Notes under the pieces: generated by a model
Told to the model about the DNA's origin: nothing
Seen by the model: the letters and a program-made list of their open reading frames with translations, nothing else
Databases searched by the model: none
Position numbers and translations under genes: made by a program
From: Lactuca virosa
Lineage: Eukaryota > Streptophyta > Magnoliopsida > Asterales > Asteraceae
Direction: 5' to 3'
NCBI GenBank assembly: GCA_928212115.1
Contig: CAKMRJ010003334.1
Location: forward strand, 307,523 to 371,522
Length of the DNA stretch: 64,000 nt
Shown here: piece by piece, positions 44,394 through 56,144 of the stretch
Layout of the letters: every line of letters starts with the position of its first letter
Numbering within the stretch: position 1 is the stretch's first letter

Positions 44394-47300
44394 ATGGCAG
44401 ACTCTTCTTCAGTTCAAGAAAACACCGCTCAATCATCTCACCTCACAATCAAGCCCAACCAGAATCTGATCATCAACTTGGTGCCTTACAAGTATGATCC
44501 CTACATGCTGCATATCGTCGAATGCCTGAAATAGTCACCACTGGTGAATGCTCTTACTAAAGTCGATGTTGTTCCAATGTCCCTCCTTTCTCAGGTTTAC
44601 TCTCTGGAAAAGTACGTCAAGGCCGATGAAAAGATTTTATTTGAGATTTTTGATAAGAAGAGTTCAGTCTCGAAAGCTAGGTTTTGTTCTCTTTTAGGGC
44701 TACCTTATGCAGACTCAATGGTGAACCCTGACTCGATTTCCACTGTACAACTCTTTGAGATGTTCTACAATACGGGGTATAATGACATTCTCACCACGAT
44801 TACAAAGGTCAAGAAGTCCTGCCTTCCTCCTCAATGGAATGGGTTGTTTACTCTTCTATCTAAGAGTTTTTCTGAACGTGTCTCTGGATCTGATGGTGCT
44901 AGCAAGGGTTTCATGACCATTCTCTATGGTCTGTATCATGGAATCAATCTTGATTATGGGTCGATTCTCTGGACTCAACTGGTTCATAGTTTGAATTCTT
45001 CATCACGTCACACTGAGATTTCATGTGGGAGATTTTGGACTATTATTACTCACCGGGCAATGGAGAAGTTTCAAGTTCCAGTTATGGCAGATTCATTAAT
45101 GTCTGCAATTGCTACTTTTCACACCATAAAAATCATCGTGGCAGATTTCACTAAATTTTCATTTGTCGGTTCAATTCCAGAATCCATGTATCAGTGTGTT
45201 TCAAAGGCTAGCAAGCTCATTAATGAATACAAAAAGCTTCCAGCCACGGGGCCAAGATAGTTAACCCTTGAGATCCAACAATCACTTGATATGGCTGATA
45301 AACCAGCTAAACAGGGCAAGAAAGGAGATACAAGGAAGGAAATTCAAGAGGGCCCTCCTCTAAACCTGTCACACCTAAGAAGCGAAAGGGTTCCACTGGA
45401 GACCCTTCGGCTCCTAAGAAGTGAAAGCTGAAGAAGATGGCACACAAGGCGAAAGCTCCATCATCCAGTGATAGTGAATACGTTCCATCGGATCAAGATG
45501 TTGAGGTTGAACTCGAGCAGGAGCAAGATCAGTCTGATGATTCGGCCCGTGAAGTCTCACCAGAGGTAATCACCTCCTTCTCCTCATCACACTACTGTTC
45601 CGATTTCTATCGCTCCATGCCCTCCTCCAACTTCCTCTCAAACTCCCACTTCTACACCTGTACCGCCACCATTATTCACCGAAGCTACCACCACCACTAT
45701 TTCTACTGTACCTACACCTCCTGTCAACGCATCTGATGCCGGGGCACGAACTTCAGGTGTCAAAACCCCCATTACCTCCAAACCTCTGTCTCCAACAAAC
45801 TCAGACGAATCAGATACCGTTCTTGGTGGAGCGGATATGGATTTTGATACTTTTCACTACAGTCCTTACACTGTTCAAAGTGATGATGATGACGATGCCC
45901 CAGTCACCAAGAGGCATCTCAAGGCTTTGAATGAGAAGCTTGATACTCTGCTCACCTCTTCATCCAAATCTTCCACATCAACATACTCTAACGCTGCTAT
46001 TCAAGCTCTAGTGGCTACCCTGGTCCAGCAGCATGAAACTTCCATTGAGAAAGCACCCAAAGCAGTCGATGATTCCACCAAGACAGCGACCGCAAATTTC
46101 GAAAAACTAATGTCAGATGCTAAAGAATTTTTGAAGTCCTTCCAAGCTGAGTCACAACAAAATGCAAACACAGTGAATGCCGCTGTCGAGAAGCTTGTTT
46201 CTTCCCTCCAAGCCGAACAAGTGAAACTTGAAACCGTTCGCACAAACATCCAAACTGATCACTCGGCGCTCCACAAGTCTATCAACTCTCGTCTCGACAA
46301 AATCCAGGATGATTTATTTATGGAAAATAAAGTGATGGATGAGATTGCTCGACAATCTACTTTGCTCAAAACTCAATCTATTAAGCTCACCCAAGCACAA
46401 AAGGAGATTGATGATCTAAATTCCGAGCGTGCAGTTGTGAAAAGCTGTGGTGGTGTTGTTCATGCTCTTCTATCTAATCTACTTGAGGCCCATGATTCGA
46501 TTCTAACCATCATCGTCAGGCAACATTTGGCTGATAAATTATGTCCTGCACTTATAATGCTTAGCAGAATTGAAGGTGTTTCAGAGGTGAGTATCCCTCC
46601 AAAACAAGGGGGAGAAGCAGGTCAAGCTCCACCAAAACAACCCCCCACAAGCCAAACTCCAACAGGTGCAAATCCTCCACCACCTCCTGTTAAACCAACT
46701 GTCACCAATAAACCGAAGGATAATGAAGCTTCGAGTTCAAAGGAGCAAGATAAAGGAAAGAAGATTATTAGTGAAAATGAAGAAGAACAATAAACCGAAG
46801 AAGAGGCTTTAAAATGAAAACTCTGTGACCAAGAGCTTGAGGAAAATGCTCGGATCGCGAGAGAAGAAGAAGAGAGGGAACGAAAGCAGAACGAAGACCG
46901 TGTTGCACTGGAAAGCAGAAAAACTCTGTTTATTTTGTGGACATTAGAAAAGTTGATCAAAGAGGCTATCGAATCTCCAAGTTCACATTGGCTAGAGCCG
47001 GTCATCTCCTTTGACCTGGAGAACTCAAAATATTCTCAATTTGATATGCCAATTACTAGGCGAGCGTTCGTTTTTCATTGTTTTGAGCCAATCGCCTCTG
47101 TTCCTTCACCTGACCTGAAGGTTGATCGAGAACTGATTGATTATTATCTTGCTTTCTCGCAACCTCAATATCTGACCTAGAGTGCACTGAAGATTACTAT
47201 GGTCAAGGTATTGAAGCCAGTTCTCGCAGGGAACTTCATCAATGTGAGGTTTCGGGTCACTCGTGACTCTGCAGATTCAGTTCATGAGTTTTCTCTTGCT

Positions 47301-47807
47301 GACCTACCGAACCTCAATCCTCCTGACTGGATTCTGTTCACAAACCTTTTGCTAACTAATGAGCAGAAGTACGAACCCATTCTTGATCATATCAAAAGAA
47401 TGTTGGTGTCGTATATCCATGAAGTTGCAAAGCTCGATCAAGAAGTTGCCACTGCTTTGAGATGCAAGCCTACTGTTAAACCCATTGGCAAAGCTAGTGA
47501 CGTGAATCATATGCGTATGGGCAAGATTGACACCGAACACTTGACGGTGATGTTTACTAAAAGTCTTGAAGGTTCGGATGCTCCATTGAAGTGCCTATTC
47601 GCCTTGTGTGACAAACATCTGTTTTCTACTATTGCTCTTGAACATATTCTGGATATAATAAACAGATGTAAATCCAATGATGATGTTGCAAAGAAGATTT
47701 TCAATGACATGCTTCGGTGGTATATCAACTTTCTTCGCACTATTCTTGCTATCATACCGAAGCTGTTCAAAACAGTAAAGAAGACCACGCAGGTTCTGCA
47801 GCAGTAA
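44394..47807 (+). pseudogene. Post-pol gene of element F (Sirevirus env-like position)
   Basis: From ATG 44394 (MADSSSVQENTAQSSHLTIK) one frame can be followed for about 1,100 codons. It is broken by TAG 44532, TAG 45258, two offsetting frameshifts near 45345 and 45567, TAA 46791, TGA 46812 and TAG 47178. Parts in order: an N-terminal globular domain to about residue 290 (KSCLPPQWNGLFTLLSKSFS); a lysine-rich and then acidic linker; a Pro/Thr-rich stretch; a long coiled coil (about 45900-46450, SINSRLDKIQDDLFMENKVM); a PPPPP tract; a charged Glu/Arg segment; and a C-terminal domain with hydrophobic FLRTILAIIPKLF near the end. No signal peptide is evident. Sireviruses often carry an extra open frame here, sometimes called env-like. 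I do not recognise its function. Confidence 0.68.
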
Positions 47808-47830
47808 TCTCTCGCCTCAATTGACGCAAA

Positions 47831-48705
47831 TAAAGGGTTTTAGGTAAAACAAATAAACTAGAAAAACAATTCCTAAGTTCACATGCAACCTACTTTGGAT
47901 CTATGTTTTAACTATTGAACATACAACTTTGAATTGCAATACAAGAACCCTAGAGGAGAGAGGCTATTATCGAAAATAGTAAACTAGGGTTTAGGGTTTA
48001 CATACCTTTCAATTGTTATAGCAAACAATTGATATTCCCTTGAACTTGATCTTGATCTTCTTGGAAGCTTTAGCACCACAAGTGTAATGCCTCTAATGGA
48101 GTCACACCCAAACTAGCAAGAAGGAAAGTAGAAGAGAGAGAGAGAGAGGAGAGGGAGTATGCAAAATCTCGGCCTTAGGGTTTCTTCAAAAGAAAGAGTG
48201 ACCAAAAACATGAACCAGGAGGCTCCTTATATAGCTGAGGGATCTAGGGTTTAAGGGAAACCCTAGTTATCCTTTGCTTAGGGCCTAAGCAAACCCAAGG
48301 GCCTTATCCAAGCCCCTATGGACGAAATTATTAGGGTTTCCCCTAAAGATTTCGTCCACCCTCTTCCAAGGGGGTTCTAGAGCCTTCCACTCAACTATTA
48401 GATAATTGCAAACTAGTCCCTGCACCTTATAATTAATTCTTTTAACCCCAAAATCAATTCTGATTAATTTCTGGCTAACAATTAATTAAACATAATGATT
48501 TCTAATTAATATATTAATCCATTAACATATTAATAAATCATTTATATATATATATATATTAATTTATTAATCTTATAAATTAATATCTCTCCTTTCATAA
48601 TTTCCTTGTCCAGTTGCTAGGTTGAGGGCAACCCAAAAGGACTGTGCTGCTGTCAATTCAAGTACATACCAATTATAGTTATGGGCTTAGACACCTAATC
48701 CAACA
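47831..48705 (-). repeat. 3' LTR of element G
   Basis: On the minus strand it starts TGTTGGATTAGG at 48705. Its terminal CCTTCA has become CCCTTTA at the 47831 side. A TATA box (TATATAA on the minus strand) lies at 48228-48234. Confidence 0.95.
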
Positions 48706-48717
48706 GTCTCCCACTTG
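48706..48717 (-). other. Polypurine tract of element G
   Basis: CCAAGTGGGAGAC on the minus strand lies directly before the 3' LTR. Confidence 0.8.
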
Positions 48718-49572
48718 GATAAGTCTGTAACTATAATTGCTAGTATGCCTTCTAAATTTGACCAGCAAATTGTAGCTTCCAAAAGCTGCTGCCGAACTCT
48801 GACCCAGTCAGTTACGTGTCCTAAGATAAGTGATCATATAACCCTTCGTTCTGCTTGATATCCCCAGACAAAAGACATGGAATGTAATCAATCTGTTTGT
48901 CCAGAATCTATGTTTCCCGATTCCTGATTTGTGATGATGTAGGACTTCTAATCGAACACATCAATTTAGTCCTGGCTGGGCCCAGCACATAAGTCAACAC
49001 CAAATCATCGAGGGGCCCACAGATATCGCTTTTCCTGTTAGGGCAAAAGGAACGAATAAACGTTGACTCATATGCTTGTATCTTTTACTCATCAAATTAT
49101 GCATGACAATACGTTTTATAACACCAAGTTACTGATGCGTTTTCGTATCACCAATGCACAACCGACTTGTAAATTACAACTCATATATCTTCGTTTCAAG
49201 ATTATAAGATATTATCGTCTCAGTATTACTCGTGATGAATTCCATGAAGTAATACTCTGAGCGTGGGTTTATCCAATACTCAAATCTCAATTTCTGAGTA
49301 CTCATGAACATTGCAGCAATTCTATTGCCATGTCTATCCTTAGACAATCTGCAATCCAATTCATGACAGTCTTAATTCACTACTTACTTCCAAGAGTACG
49401 AGCGACTGTGGAGTTTGAATAATCTCATTATTCAGGAAGTAAAACATGCAAAATATGAAACACAGTAATAAACAATTGACAAAAGGTAGTAGCCAAACTT
49501 ATAAATAATACTTTATTATTTAATCACCAAAAGTCAATTACATTTACTTTGTTACAAGTTTCAAAAACTAAT
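48718..49572 (-). other. 3' untranslated region of element G
   Basis: I see no gene between the end of pol and the polypurine tract. It contains GGGCCC words near 48977-49018 and is otherwise unremarkable. Confidence 0.6.
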
Positions 49573-51408
49573 CTAACTACTAAAACTAATATCATCTTTC
49601 AGTCCTATGCTCCGAGCATGCTGAATATGCTTAGCCCTACTCAGACCCTTTGTGAGGGGATCTGCTGGGTTATCTTCAGATGACACCCTCTTTACTATAA
49701 GATGGCCTTCTTCAACTCTATGTCTAATGAAATGGTACTTTCTGTCGATATGTCTGGTCTTACCATGATCTCTCGGTTCCTTTGTCAAGGCAACCGCTCC
49801 TTCATTATCGCAGAACAGTTCCATAGGCTCCTGGATGGTTGGAACAACTCCGAGATCCCCGATGAAGTTCCTCAACCAAGCTGCTTCTTTCGACGCTTCA
49901 CTTGCTGCAATGTACTCTGATTCACAAGTAGAATCAGCCACCGTATTTTGCTTGGAACTCTTCCAAGTAACTGCTCCTCCATTCAGTAAAAATACCCAGC
50001 CCGACTGAGAACGGAAGTTATCTCTATCCGTCTGAAAGCTGGCATCACTGTAACCATCTACTCTCAAAGTATCACTGCCACCAAGCACAAGAACCCAGTC
50101 CTTTGTCCTTCGCAAATACTTGAGTATATTCTTAACTGCTATCCAATGAGCTCTACCTGGGTTTCCCTGATAGCGACTGACCATGCTCAAAGCAAATGCC
50201 ACATCAGGGCGAGTACATGTCATAGCGTACATGATCGATCCGACAGCGGAAGCATAAGGTACACGACTCATGTCATCTATTTCAACATCTGTACTCGGGC
50301 ATTGAGTCTTACTCAATTTGGTATTGCTCTGGATAGGTAGCTCTCCCTTCTTGGAATTTTCCATACTAAACCTCTTTAGTACCTTATCCAAGTATGTGCT
50401 CTGACTAAGTCCAATTAGTCTCTTCTTTCTATCTCTCAATATTCTAATCCCAAGAATATAGGCACCTTCTCCAAGGTCTTTCATTGCAAAACACTTTCCA
50501 AGCCAAGACTTAACCTCTTTCAAGGTTGGAACGTCGTTACCAATGAGTAATATGTCATCGACATATAACACCAGAAAAGTTACTATACTCCCACTAGCCT
50601 TGATATACACACAAAACTCATCTTCACTTCTAGAGAAACCAAACTCTTTGACTTTCTCATGGAAGCAAAGATTCCAACTGCGAGATGCTTGTTTCAATCC
50701 ATAAATGGATTTCTCAAGCTTGCACACTCTATTGGGAAACTTTGCATCAACAAAACCCTCTGGCTGACTCATGTAAACATCTTCAGCCAACTTCCCATTA
50801 AGGAAAGCAGTTTTGACATCCATCTGCCAGATTTCATAATCATGAAAGGCAGCTATGGCGAGCAATATCCTAATAGATTTAATCTTAGCCACTGGCGAAA
50901 AAGTCTCATCATAGTCAACCCCTGGGGTTTGAGTAAAACCTTTTGCAACCAGTCGAGCCTTGAATGTATGCACATTTCCATCCATGTCTGTCTTCTTCTT
51001 GAAGATCCATTTGCACCCAACTGTCTTGCGACCTGGTGCACTATCAACCAAATTCCAAACTTGGTTGTCATACATGGACTTAATCTCGCTGTCCATTGCC
51101 TCTTTCCACTTGGAAGCCTCTGGGCCTGCCATTGCTTCCTTATAAGTGACTGGTTCATCTAAGTTTACCAGTGTTCTGTCACTTATGAATGTGTCACCAT
51201 CTGAAGTAATATGAAAACCATACAACTCAGGTGGCACACTCACCCTAGTGGATCTTCTAAGAGGTAATGAGTTATCAATTGGTTCAACAGGAACTGTTTC
51301 CTCTGGTTGAGTGCTAGTGTCATCTAAGGTTCCTTCATTGGCTGACTCTTGAATTTCTTCAAGGTCAATAGTGCTCCCACTGTCCTCTTTGAATATGAGC
51401 TCTTTCAA
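49573..51408 (-). CDS. Reverse transcriptase-RNase H part of pol, element G
   Basis: This 611-codon frame is intact from the linker (LPLRRSTRVSVPPELYGFHI) to the stop. RT blocks are WKEAMDSEIKSMYDNQVWNL, GVDYDETFSPVAKIKSIRIL, QMDVKTAFLNGKLAEDVYMS and the catalytic LVLYVDDILLIGND, with both aspartates. RNase H follows with VDGYSDASFQTDRDNFRSQS, ADSTCESEYIAASEASKEAA, LFCDNEGAVALTKEPRDHGK and KTRHIDRKYHFIRHRVEEG. A frameshift at about 51405-51425 separates it from the upstream frame, so this copy would need a frameshift to express it. The open frame extends upstream of the first ATG; the true protein is a cleavage product. Confidence 0.93.
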   Translation of the reverse strand: MKELIFKEDSGSTIDLEEIQESANEGTLDDTSTQPEETVPVEPIDNSLPLRRSTRVSVPPELYGFHITSDGDTFISDRTLVNLDEPVTYKEAMAGPEASKWKEAMDSEIKSMYDNQVWNLVDSAPGRKTVGCKWIFKKKTDMDGNVHTFKARLVAKGFTQTPGVDYDETFSPVAKIKSIRILLAIAAFHDYEIWQMDVKTAFLNGKLAEDVYMSQPEGFVDAKFPNRVCKLEKSIYGLKQASRSWNLCFHEKVKEFGFSRSEDEFCVYIKASGSIVTFLVLYVDDILLIGNDVPTLKEVKSWLGKCFAMKDLGEGAYILGIRILRDRKKRLIGLSQSTYLDKVLKRFSMENSKKGELPIQSNTKLSKTQCPSTDVEIDDMSRVPYASAVGSIMYAMTCTRPDVAFALSMVSRYQGNPGRAHWIAVKNILKYLRRTKDWVLVLGGSDTLRVDGYSDASFQTDRDNFRSQSGWVFLLNGGAVTWKSSKQNTVADSTCESEYIAASEASKEAAWLRNFIGDLGVVPTIQEPMELFCDNEGAVALTKEPRDHGKTRHIDRKYHFIRHRVEEGHLIVKRVSSEDNPADPLTKGLSRAKHIQHARSIGLKDDISFSS

Positions 51409-53616
51409 GAAAGACTCCTCTTCGTGCTACAAAGACCACGTTCTCACTAGGCCTGTAGAACAAATATCCAAAAGACTGCTTTGGGTAACCAATGAAAACA
51501 CATTTCTCACTTCTAGCTGCTAGCTTGTCGTGAGTCTCTCGTCTTACGAAAGCTTCACAACCCCAGACTTTAATATGTGCTAACGAGGGAACTTTCCCTG
51601 TCCACATTTCGTGAGGTGTTTTGGCAACCTTCTTTGTAGGGACAAGATTGAGGATGTGGGCGGCTGTCTCTAAGGCATACCCCCAGAAGTGAATAGGAAG
51701 CGAAGCCCGACTCATCATAGAACGAACCATGTCTAACAAGGTTCGATTGCGCCTCTCAGCTACACCATTTAACTGTGGTGTCCTAGGAGGAGTCAATTGT
51801 GAGACTATCCCACATTCTTTCAGATAGTCGTTAAACTCGATACTAAGATACTCCCCGCCTCTATCGGATCTAAGTATCTTTATCTTTCTGCCCAATTGAT
51901 TTTCGACTTCATGCTTAAACTCTTTGAACTTTTCAAAAGTTTCTGACTTATGCTTGATCAAGTAGATATATCCATATCTGCTATAATCGTCAGTGAAAGT
52001 CACATAGAATCGATTAGCATCTCTTGTAGTTGATCTGAAGGGTCCACACACATCCGTGTGTATGAGATCCAACAGACCTTCACCTCTTTCACAAGACCCT
52101 GTGAATGGTGATTTTGTCATCTTTCCCAAAAGACAAGACTCACACATATCATCTGACTTTAGGTCAAATGATTCCAACACTCCATCCTTTTGGAGTTGGG
52201 CTATGCGTTTCTTGTTAATGTGTCCAAGACGACAATGCCACAAGCATGCCTTGTCTACACTATTAGACAAGTCAATATTAAGTACACTATTTCCTAGGCT
52301 ATCAACACAAGTCACTGTTTCATACACACCATTACAAGGCAAAGCTTCAAACATAAAAACACCATTCTTATAAACAGAAATTGAACCATTCAAATCATTA
52401 AAAGAATATGTAAAACCTTGTCTGAACAATGCATGAAATGAAATAATGTTTCTCGTCATCTCAGACGAATAGCAACAATTTATTAAATCTAATCTAACAT
52501 CATTACTAAGCAGAAGCTGATAAACTCCGATCTTGGTTACTGGTGAAGACTTTCTGTTTCCCATGATCAGGTTTATCCTTCCTCGCTCTATCTCCTCACT
52601 TTCCTTTAGACCCTGCAAATCAGAACAGATATGAAAACCACATCCTGTATCAAGGACCCATGAACGAGAAGATAATGAGTTATTAGCAGAAATAGTGTAA
52701 ATACCTGCCGAAGATGGCTTCACTTTGCCATCCTTGATATCTTGCAGATACTGTGGGCAAGATCTCTTCCAATGCCCCTTTTGGTTGCAGTAAAAGCAAA
52801 CTGCCTCTTTTGGATCAGAAACATGGGGAGTGGAACCATTGGGCTTAGCCTTTGGGCCATTACTAGATGACCCAGCTTGAGCCTTGCTCTTCCAGTTTTG
52901 CTTGGGAGGACCTTTCCTCTTTTTCCCCTTTCCCTGTCCAATAGCCAAAACAGGGGCACTAGCAGGTGTGGAGGGTATACTTTTACCTTTCATCCCTGCC
53001 TCAGCTGTCTGCAACAAGTTGTGCAATTGGGCCAAGGTCTGCTCAGTATTGTTCAAATGGTAAGTTAGAATAAACTGACCATAACATTCAGGAAGTGAGT
53101 TCAAGACCATGTCAATGGCCAATTCCTCATCAAAGTGAATATTGAGCTTGACCAAACGCTCTATGTAGCGTTGCATTCTTTGCACATGTGACACAACTGA
53201 CTCCCCATCTTTCATCTTGCAAGCCATGAGTGACTTGACTACTTCGAACTTTTCTTGACGAGCTCGCTTATGGTACTTTTCCATAAGGTCCTTGTTCATC
53301 TCGAAAGGCCAGTAGTCCTCATAGTACCTCTGCAGTTCTGGGGACATAGTTGCCACCATGATGCATGCCACTTTGGTAGCATCATCGTAATGTTTCTTGT
53401 AGGCAGCAAGATCTTCAGGAGTAGCTTCATTCTCATCAAGCTCTTTGAGCTCCTTTTCAAGAACATATTCTTTGTTCTCGAACGAAGAGCCATCTTGATG
53501 TTGCGCATCCAATCGTTATAGTTTGAGCCATCCATAACGACTTTGGAGCATATATTGAGCAAAGAGAAGTTTTGGTTGGAGGAGGACGAAGCAGAAGTGT
53601 TTCCAGGAGTAGACAT
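51365..53616 (-). pseudogene. gag-protease-integrase part of element G
   Basis: ATG 53616 (MSTPGNTSASSSSNQNFSLL) starts gag, and a frameshift at about 53480-53520 splits it. From 53512 a 715-codon frame continues: capsid (SVVSHVQRMQRYIERLVKLN and MVLNSLPECYGQFILTYHLN), zinc knuckle CFYCNQKGHWKRSC, and protease (WVLDTGCGFHICSDLQGL, active site DTG). The integrase has a HHCC segment (WHCRLGHINKKRIAQL, CESCLLGK) and catalytic residues D in LIHTDVCGPF, D in LRSDRGGEYLS and E in NGVAERRNRT, all present. It ends early at 51365 after a frameshift. Gag and pol are in one frame by design, as in Ty1 plant elements, and only two single breaks separate the whole polyprotein. Confidence 0.92.
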
Positions 53617-54916
53617 CTGAAAAGAAAGAAAGTTTTAGTTAGATTTCAAGATACCTTAATAGAATAACCCAAAGATATAGTATCAAGGTTAGGATCCAAC
53701 TATGAAGATTCACAACTTAGAAATGGGATGCCGAGATCCAAGTGCAAATTTCATAAAGGTAGGTGAATGACGATTCACCAATTCCACCATTAGACGAAAC
53801 AAACGAAGTGAAATTCCTAATTCTTTTGAGATACATTGAAACTATTCAATGGCATGTTTTATTCTCAGATTATGCTCTTCTATTTGTGACTGGGATGCCG
53901 AGGATCACAAACAAGATGTGAATAACCATGCAAATGTGCTTGGTAACCTCATTGTCTTTATCATTAACTATTGATGTGCTGGTAAACCACACACGCTCCA
54001 TCAAAATGACAATTATGAGATACCCATTGCTACTCTTTATTAGTGCCTTTTAGTGTGCTGGTTAACCACACACGCTCCACTAACGACCAATAAAGCATAA
54101 TGTGCAATTTCATGGATTAGCATACTTTTCACATTTTTCCTAAAGTAACTAGAGTTGGGATTTTGAAAATAATGTTCTAGTACTTTCTTTAATATCATTA
54201 TACTTTTAATGAGAAGTAGTTGTCCTATCAAATCCGTTCTGCTAACGACCCTCCACTAATCAAGGAAGCGGTGGGTGAGAGTGGACACCCATTCAACTAC
54301 CATTTTATAGGCAGTTTCCTTATACCCCCCTTATAGATTAGCTTCGTGAATGAGGCATACTAGCGATTTGACTGACCATATTCTTATACATATAATATTA
54401 AACCTTTAATTATAATATATATAAGGTGTGTTTTAAAACTTTTTAAAACTTCAAGGGTTTATATAAATTTCGAAATTTAAGCTGTTAAATTCAAATTTAA
54501 ATAAACCAATTCACTAGATTTAATATTTATCTATTAATTAACTATTAATCAAATTATTAAATCTTGTAAGGATTATCTAATTAAATTAATCAATTAATTT
54601 AATCCTAATCCTTATCCCTCTAATTTCGAAAAATAGGGTAAGGATAATTATCCAATTAATCTAATTAAGTAACAATTATCCAAAAAACAAGAAACCCTAG
54701 TTATCCTCTAGCATATTTCGAAATTTACAAGGGAGGAGGCTAGGGTTTTCAAAACCCTAACCCTAATTTCGATTAGGGTTCTTTGGAGGCTAGGGTTTTC
54801 GAAAAAACCCTTTGATCCAAAACCCTAGAAATCGAAAATTTGGCCTTTAGGGTTTAATAGCTATAAACCCTAATTTGCAATTCAACAATTGTAGCAATTC
54901 AATTTAAAACAACAAT
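53617..54916 (-). other. Long leader of element G
   Basis: The 1.3-kb noncoding leader lies between the primer site and gag. It contains two copies of a motif ending in ACCACACACGCTCCA (plus-strand 53975-54000 and 54055-54081). Its proximal half is collinear with the leader of element J. A pyrimidine tract plus CAG abuts the gag ATG (about 53617-53635), resembling a 3' splice site. Telomere-like AACCCTAA words occur near the primer site. Confidence 0.8.
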
Positions 54917-54929
54917 GGCTCTGATACCA
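54917..54929 (-). other. Primer binding site of element G
   Basis: TGGTATCAGAGCC on the minus strand, next to the 5' LTR. Confidence 0.92.
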
Positions 54930-54930
54930 C

Positions 54931-55804
54931 TGAAGGTTTTAGGTAAAACAAATAAACTAGAAAAACAATTCCTAAGTTCACATGCAACCTACTTTGGATC
55001 TATGTTTTAACTATTGAACATACAACTTTGAATTGCAATACAAGAACCCTAGAGGAGAGAGGCTATTATCGAAAATAGTAAACTAGGGTTTAGGGTTTAC
55101 ATACCTTTCAATTGTTATAGCAAACAATTGATATTCCCTTGATCTTGATCTTGATCTTCTTGGAAGCTTTAGCACCACAAGTGTAATGCCTCTAATGGAG
55201 TCACACCCAAACTAGCAAGAAGGAAAGTAGAAGAGAGAGAGAGGAGAGGGAGTATGCAAAATCTCGGCCTTAGGGTTTCTTCAAAAGAAAGAGTGACCAA
55301 AAACATGAACCAGGAGGCTCCTTATATAGCTGAGGGATCTAGGGTTTAAGGGAAACCCTAGTTATCCTTTGCTTAGGGCCTAAGCAAACCCAAGGGCCTT
55401 ATCCAAGCCCCTATGGACGAAATTATTAGGGTTTCCCCTAAAGATTTCGTCCACCCTCTTCCAAGGGGGTTCTAGAGCCTTCCACTCAACTATTAGATAA
55501 TTGCAAACTAGTCCCTGCACCTTATAATTAATTCTTTTAACCCCAAAATCAATTCTGATTAATTTCTGGCTAACAATTAATTAAACATAATGATTTCTAA
55601 TTAATATATTAATCCATTAACATATTAATAAATCATTTATATATATATATATATATATTAATTTATTAATCTTATAAATTAATATCTCTCCTTTCATAAT
55701 TTCCTTGTCCAGTTGCTAGGTTGAGGGCAACCCAAAAGGACTGTGCTGCTGTCAATTCAAGTACATACCAATTATAGTTATGGGCTTAGACACCTAATCC
55801 AACA
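54931..55804 (-). repeat. 5' LTR of element G
   Basis: This 874-bp LTR runs from TGTTGGATTAGG (55804) to CCTTCA (54931) on the minus strand, almost identical to 47831-48705. A TATA box equivalent to 48228-48234 lies at about 55322-55328. Confidence 0.95.
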
Positions 55805-55818
55805 GCAAAGGGGGCGAT
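55805..55818 (+). other. Polypurine tract of element F
   Basis: GCAAAGGGGGCGAT lies directly before the 3' LTR of F. Its first five bases are also the target duplication of element G. Confidence 0.85.
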
Positions 55819-56139
55819 TGTTGGGTTAAGAAGTGTTGCGTCATTGGGCTTTTGGTCTAAGTCCATTGTTCTCACGGTACTGGGCCTGTCCAGCCGTGTT
55901 TCATTTATTAGGGTTTACTATATGTAGTGCATGCATGCACCGTATTCTGTGTAGTTGTCGATAACATCATTGTAACCCTACCACACCTCTACAGTAGCAA
56001 TTCTTAATAGAGTTCTTCTGAGGTTTTGGATTATTAATCATTCGACATCTGTTTGATTCATCTTGTGTTTTTATTTACCTTGTGTTACTGTGTTACTTGT
56101 TAAGGATCTCATCGATCTTAAAGGGTTTTATTCCCATCA
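55819..56139 (+). repeat. 3' LTR of element F
   Basis: This 321-bp partner of 35608-35928 is followed by GTATG, the target duplication. Confidence 0.95.
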
Positions 56140-56144
56140 GTATG

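Larger units (their letters stand above)
47831..55804 (-). mobile_element. Element G: nearly intact Ty1/Copia element nested in F
   Basis: LTRs at 54931-55804 (5', minus strand) and 47831-48705 (3') flank a single gag-pol in Ty1 order. The target duplication GCAAA is perfect (47826-47830 and 55805-55809) and lies at the polypurine tract of F. The LTRs are almost identical over about 874 bp; the differences I see are in GA and AT microsatellites, one A/T change and the terminal bases. This makes G the youngest element here. Two frame breaks are visible in gag-pol. The lineage within Ty1 is not certain. Confidence 0.95.
35608..56139 (+). mobile_element. Element F: Sirevirus-like Ty1/Copia element with post-pol gene
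   Basis: LTRs of exactly 321 bp (35608-35928 and 55819-56139) and a perfect target duplication GTATG (35603-35607 and 56140-56144) define the element. Without the nested element G it is about 12.55 kb. The order is PBS, gag, long gag-pol spacer, protease, integrase, RT, RNase H (Ty1 order), then a 5-kb 3' region with a long extra open frame. The LTRs differ at about 8 of 321 positions by eye. The large size, tRNA-Met primer site and post-pol gene fit the genus Sirevirus (SIRE/Maximus). Many stops and frameshifts show it is dead. Confidence 0.92.

Noticed and set aside
49702..51162. Plus-strand frames at 49702, 50659 and 50960
   Set aside because: Antisense shadows of the well-defined pol frame of element G.
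54724..54870. Telomere-like AACCCTAA repeats as an interstitial telomere
   Set aside because: Only two to three imperfect units at a time, within the leader of element G; no array.
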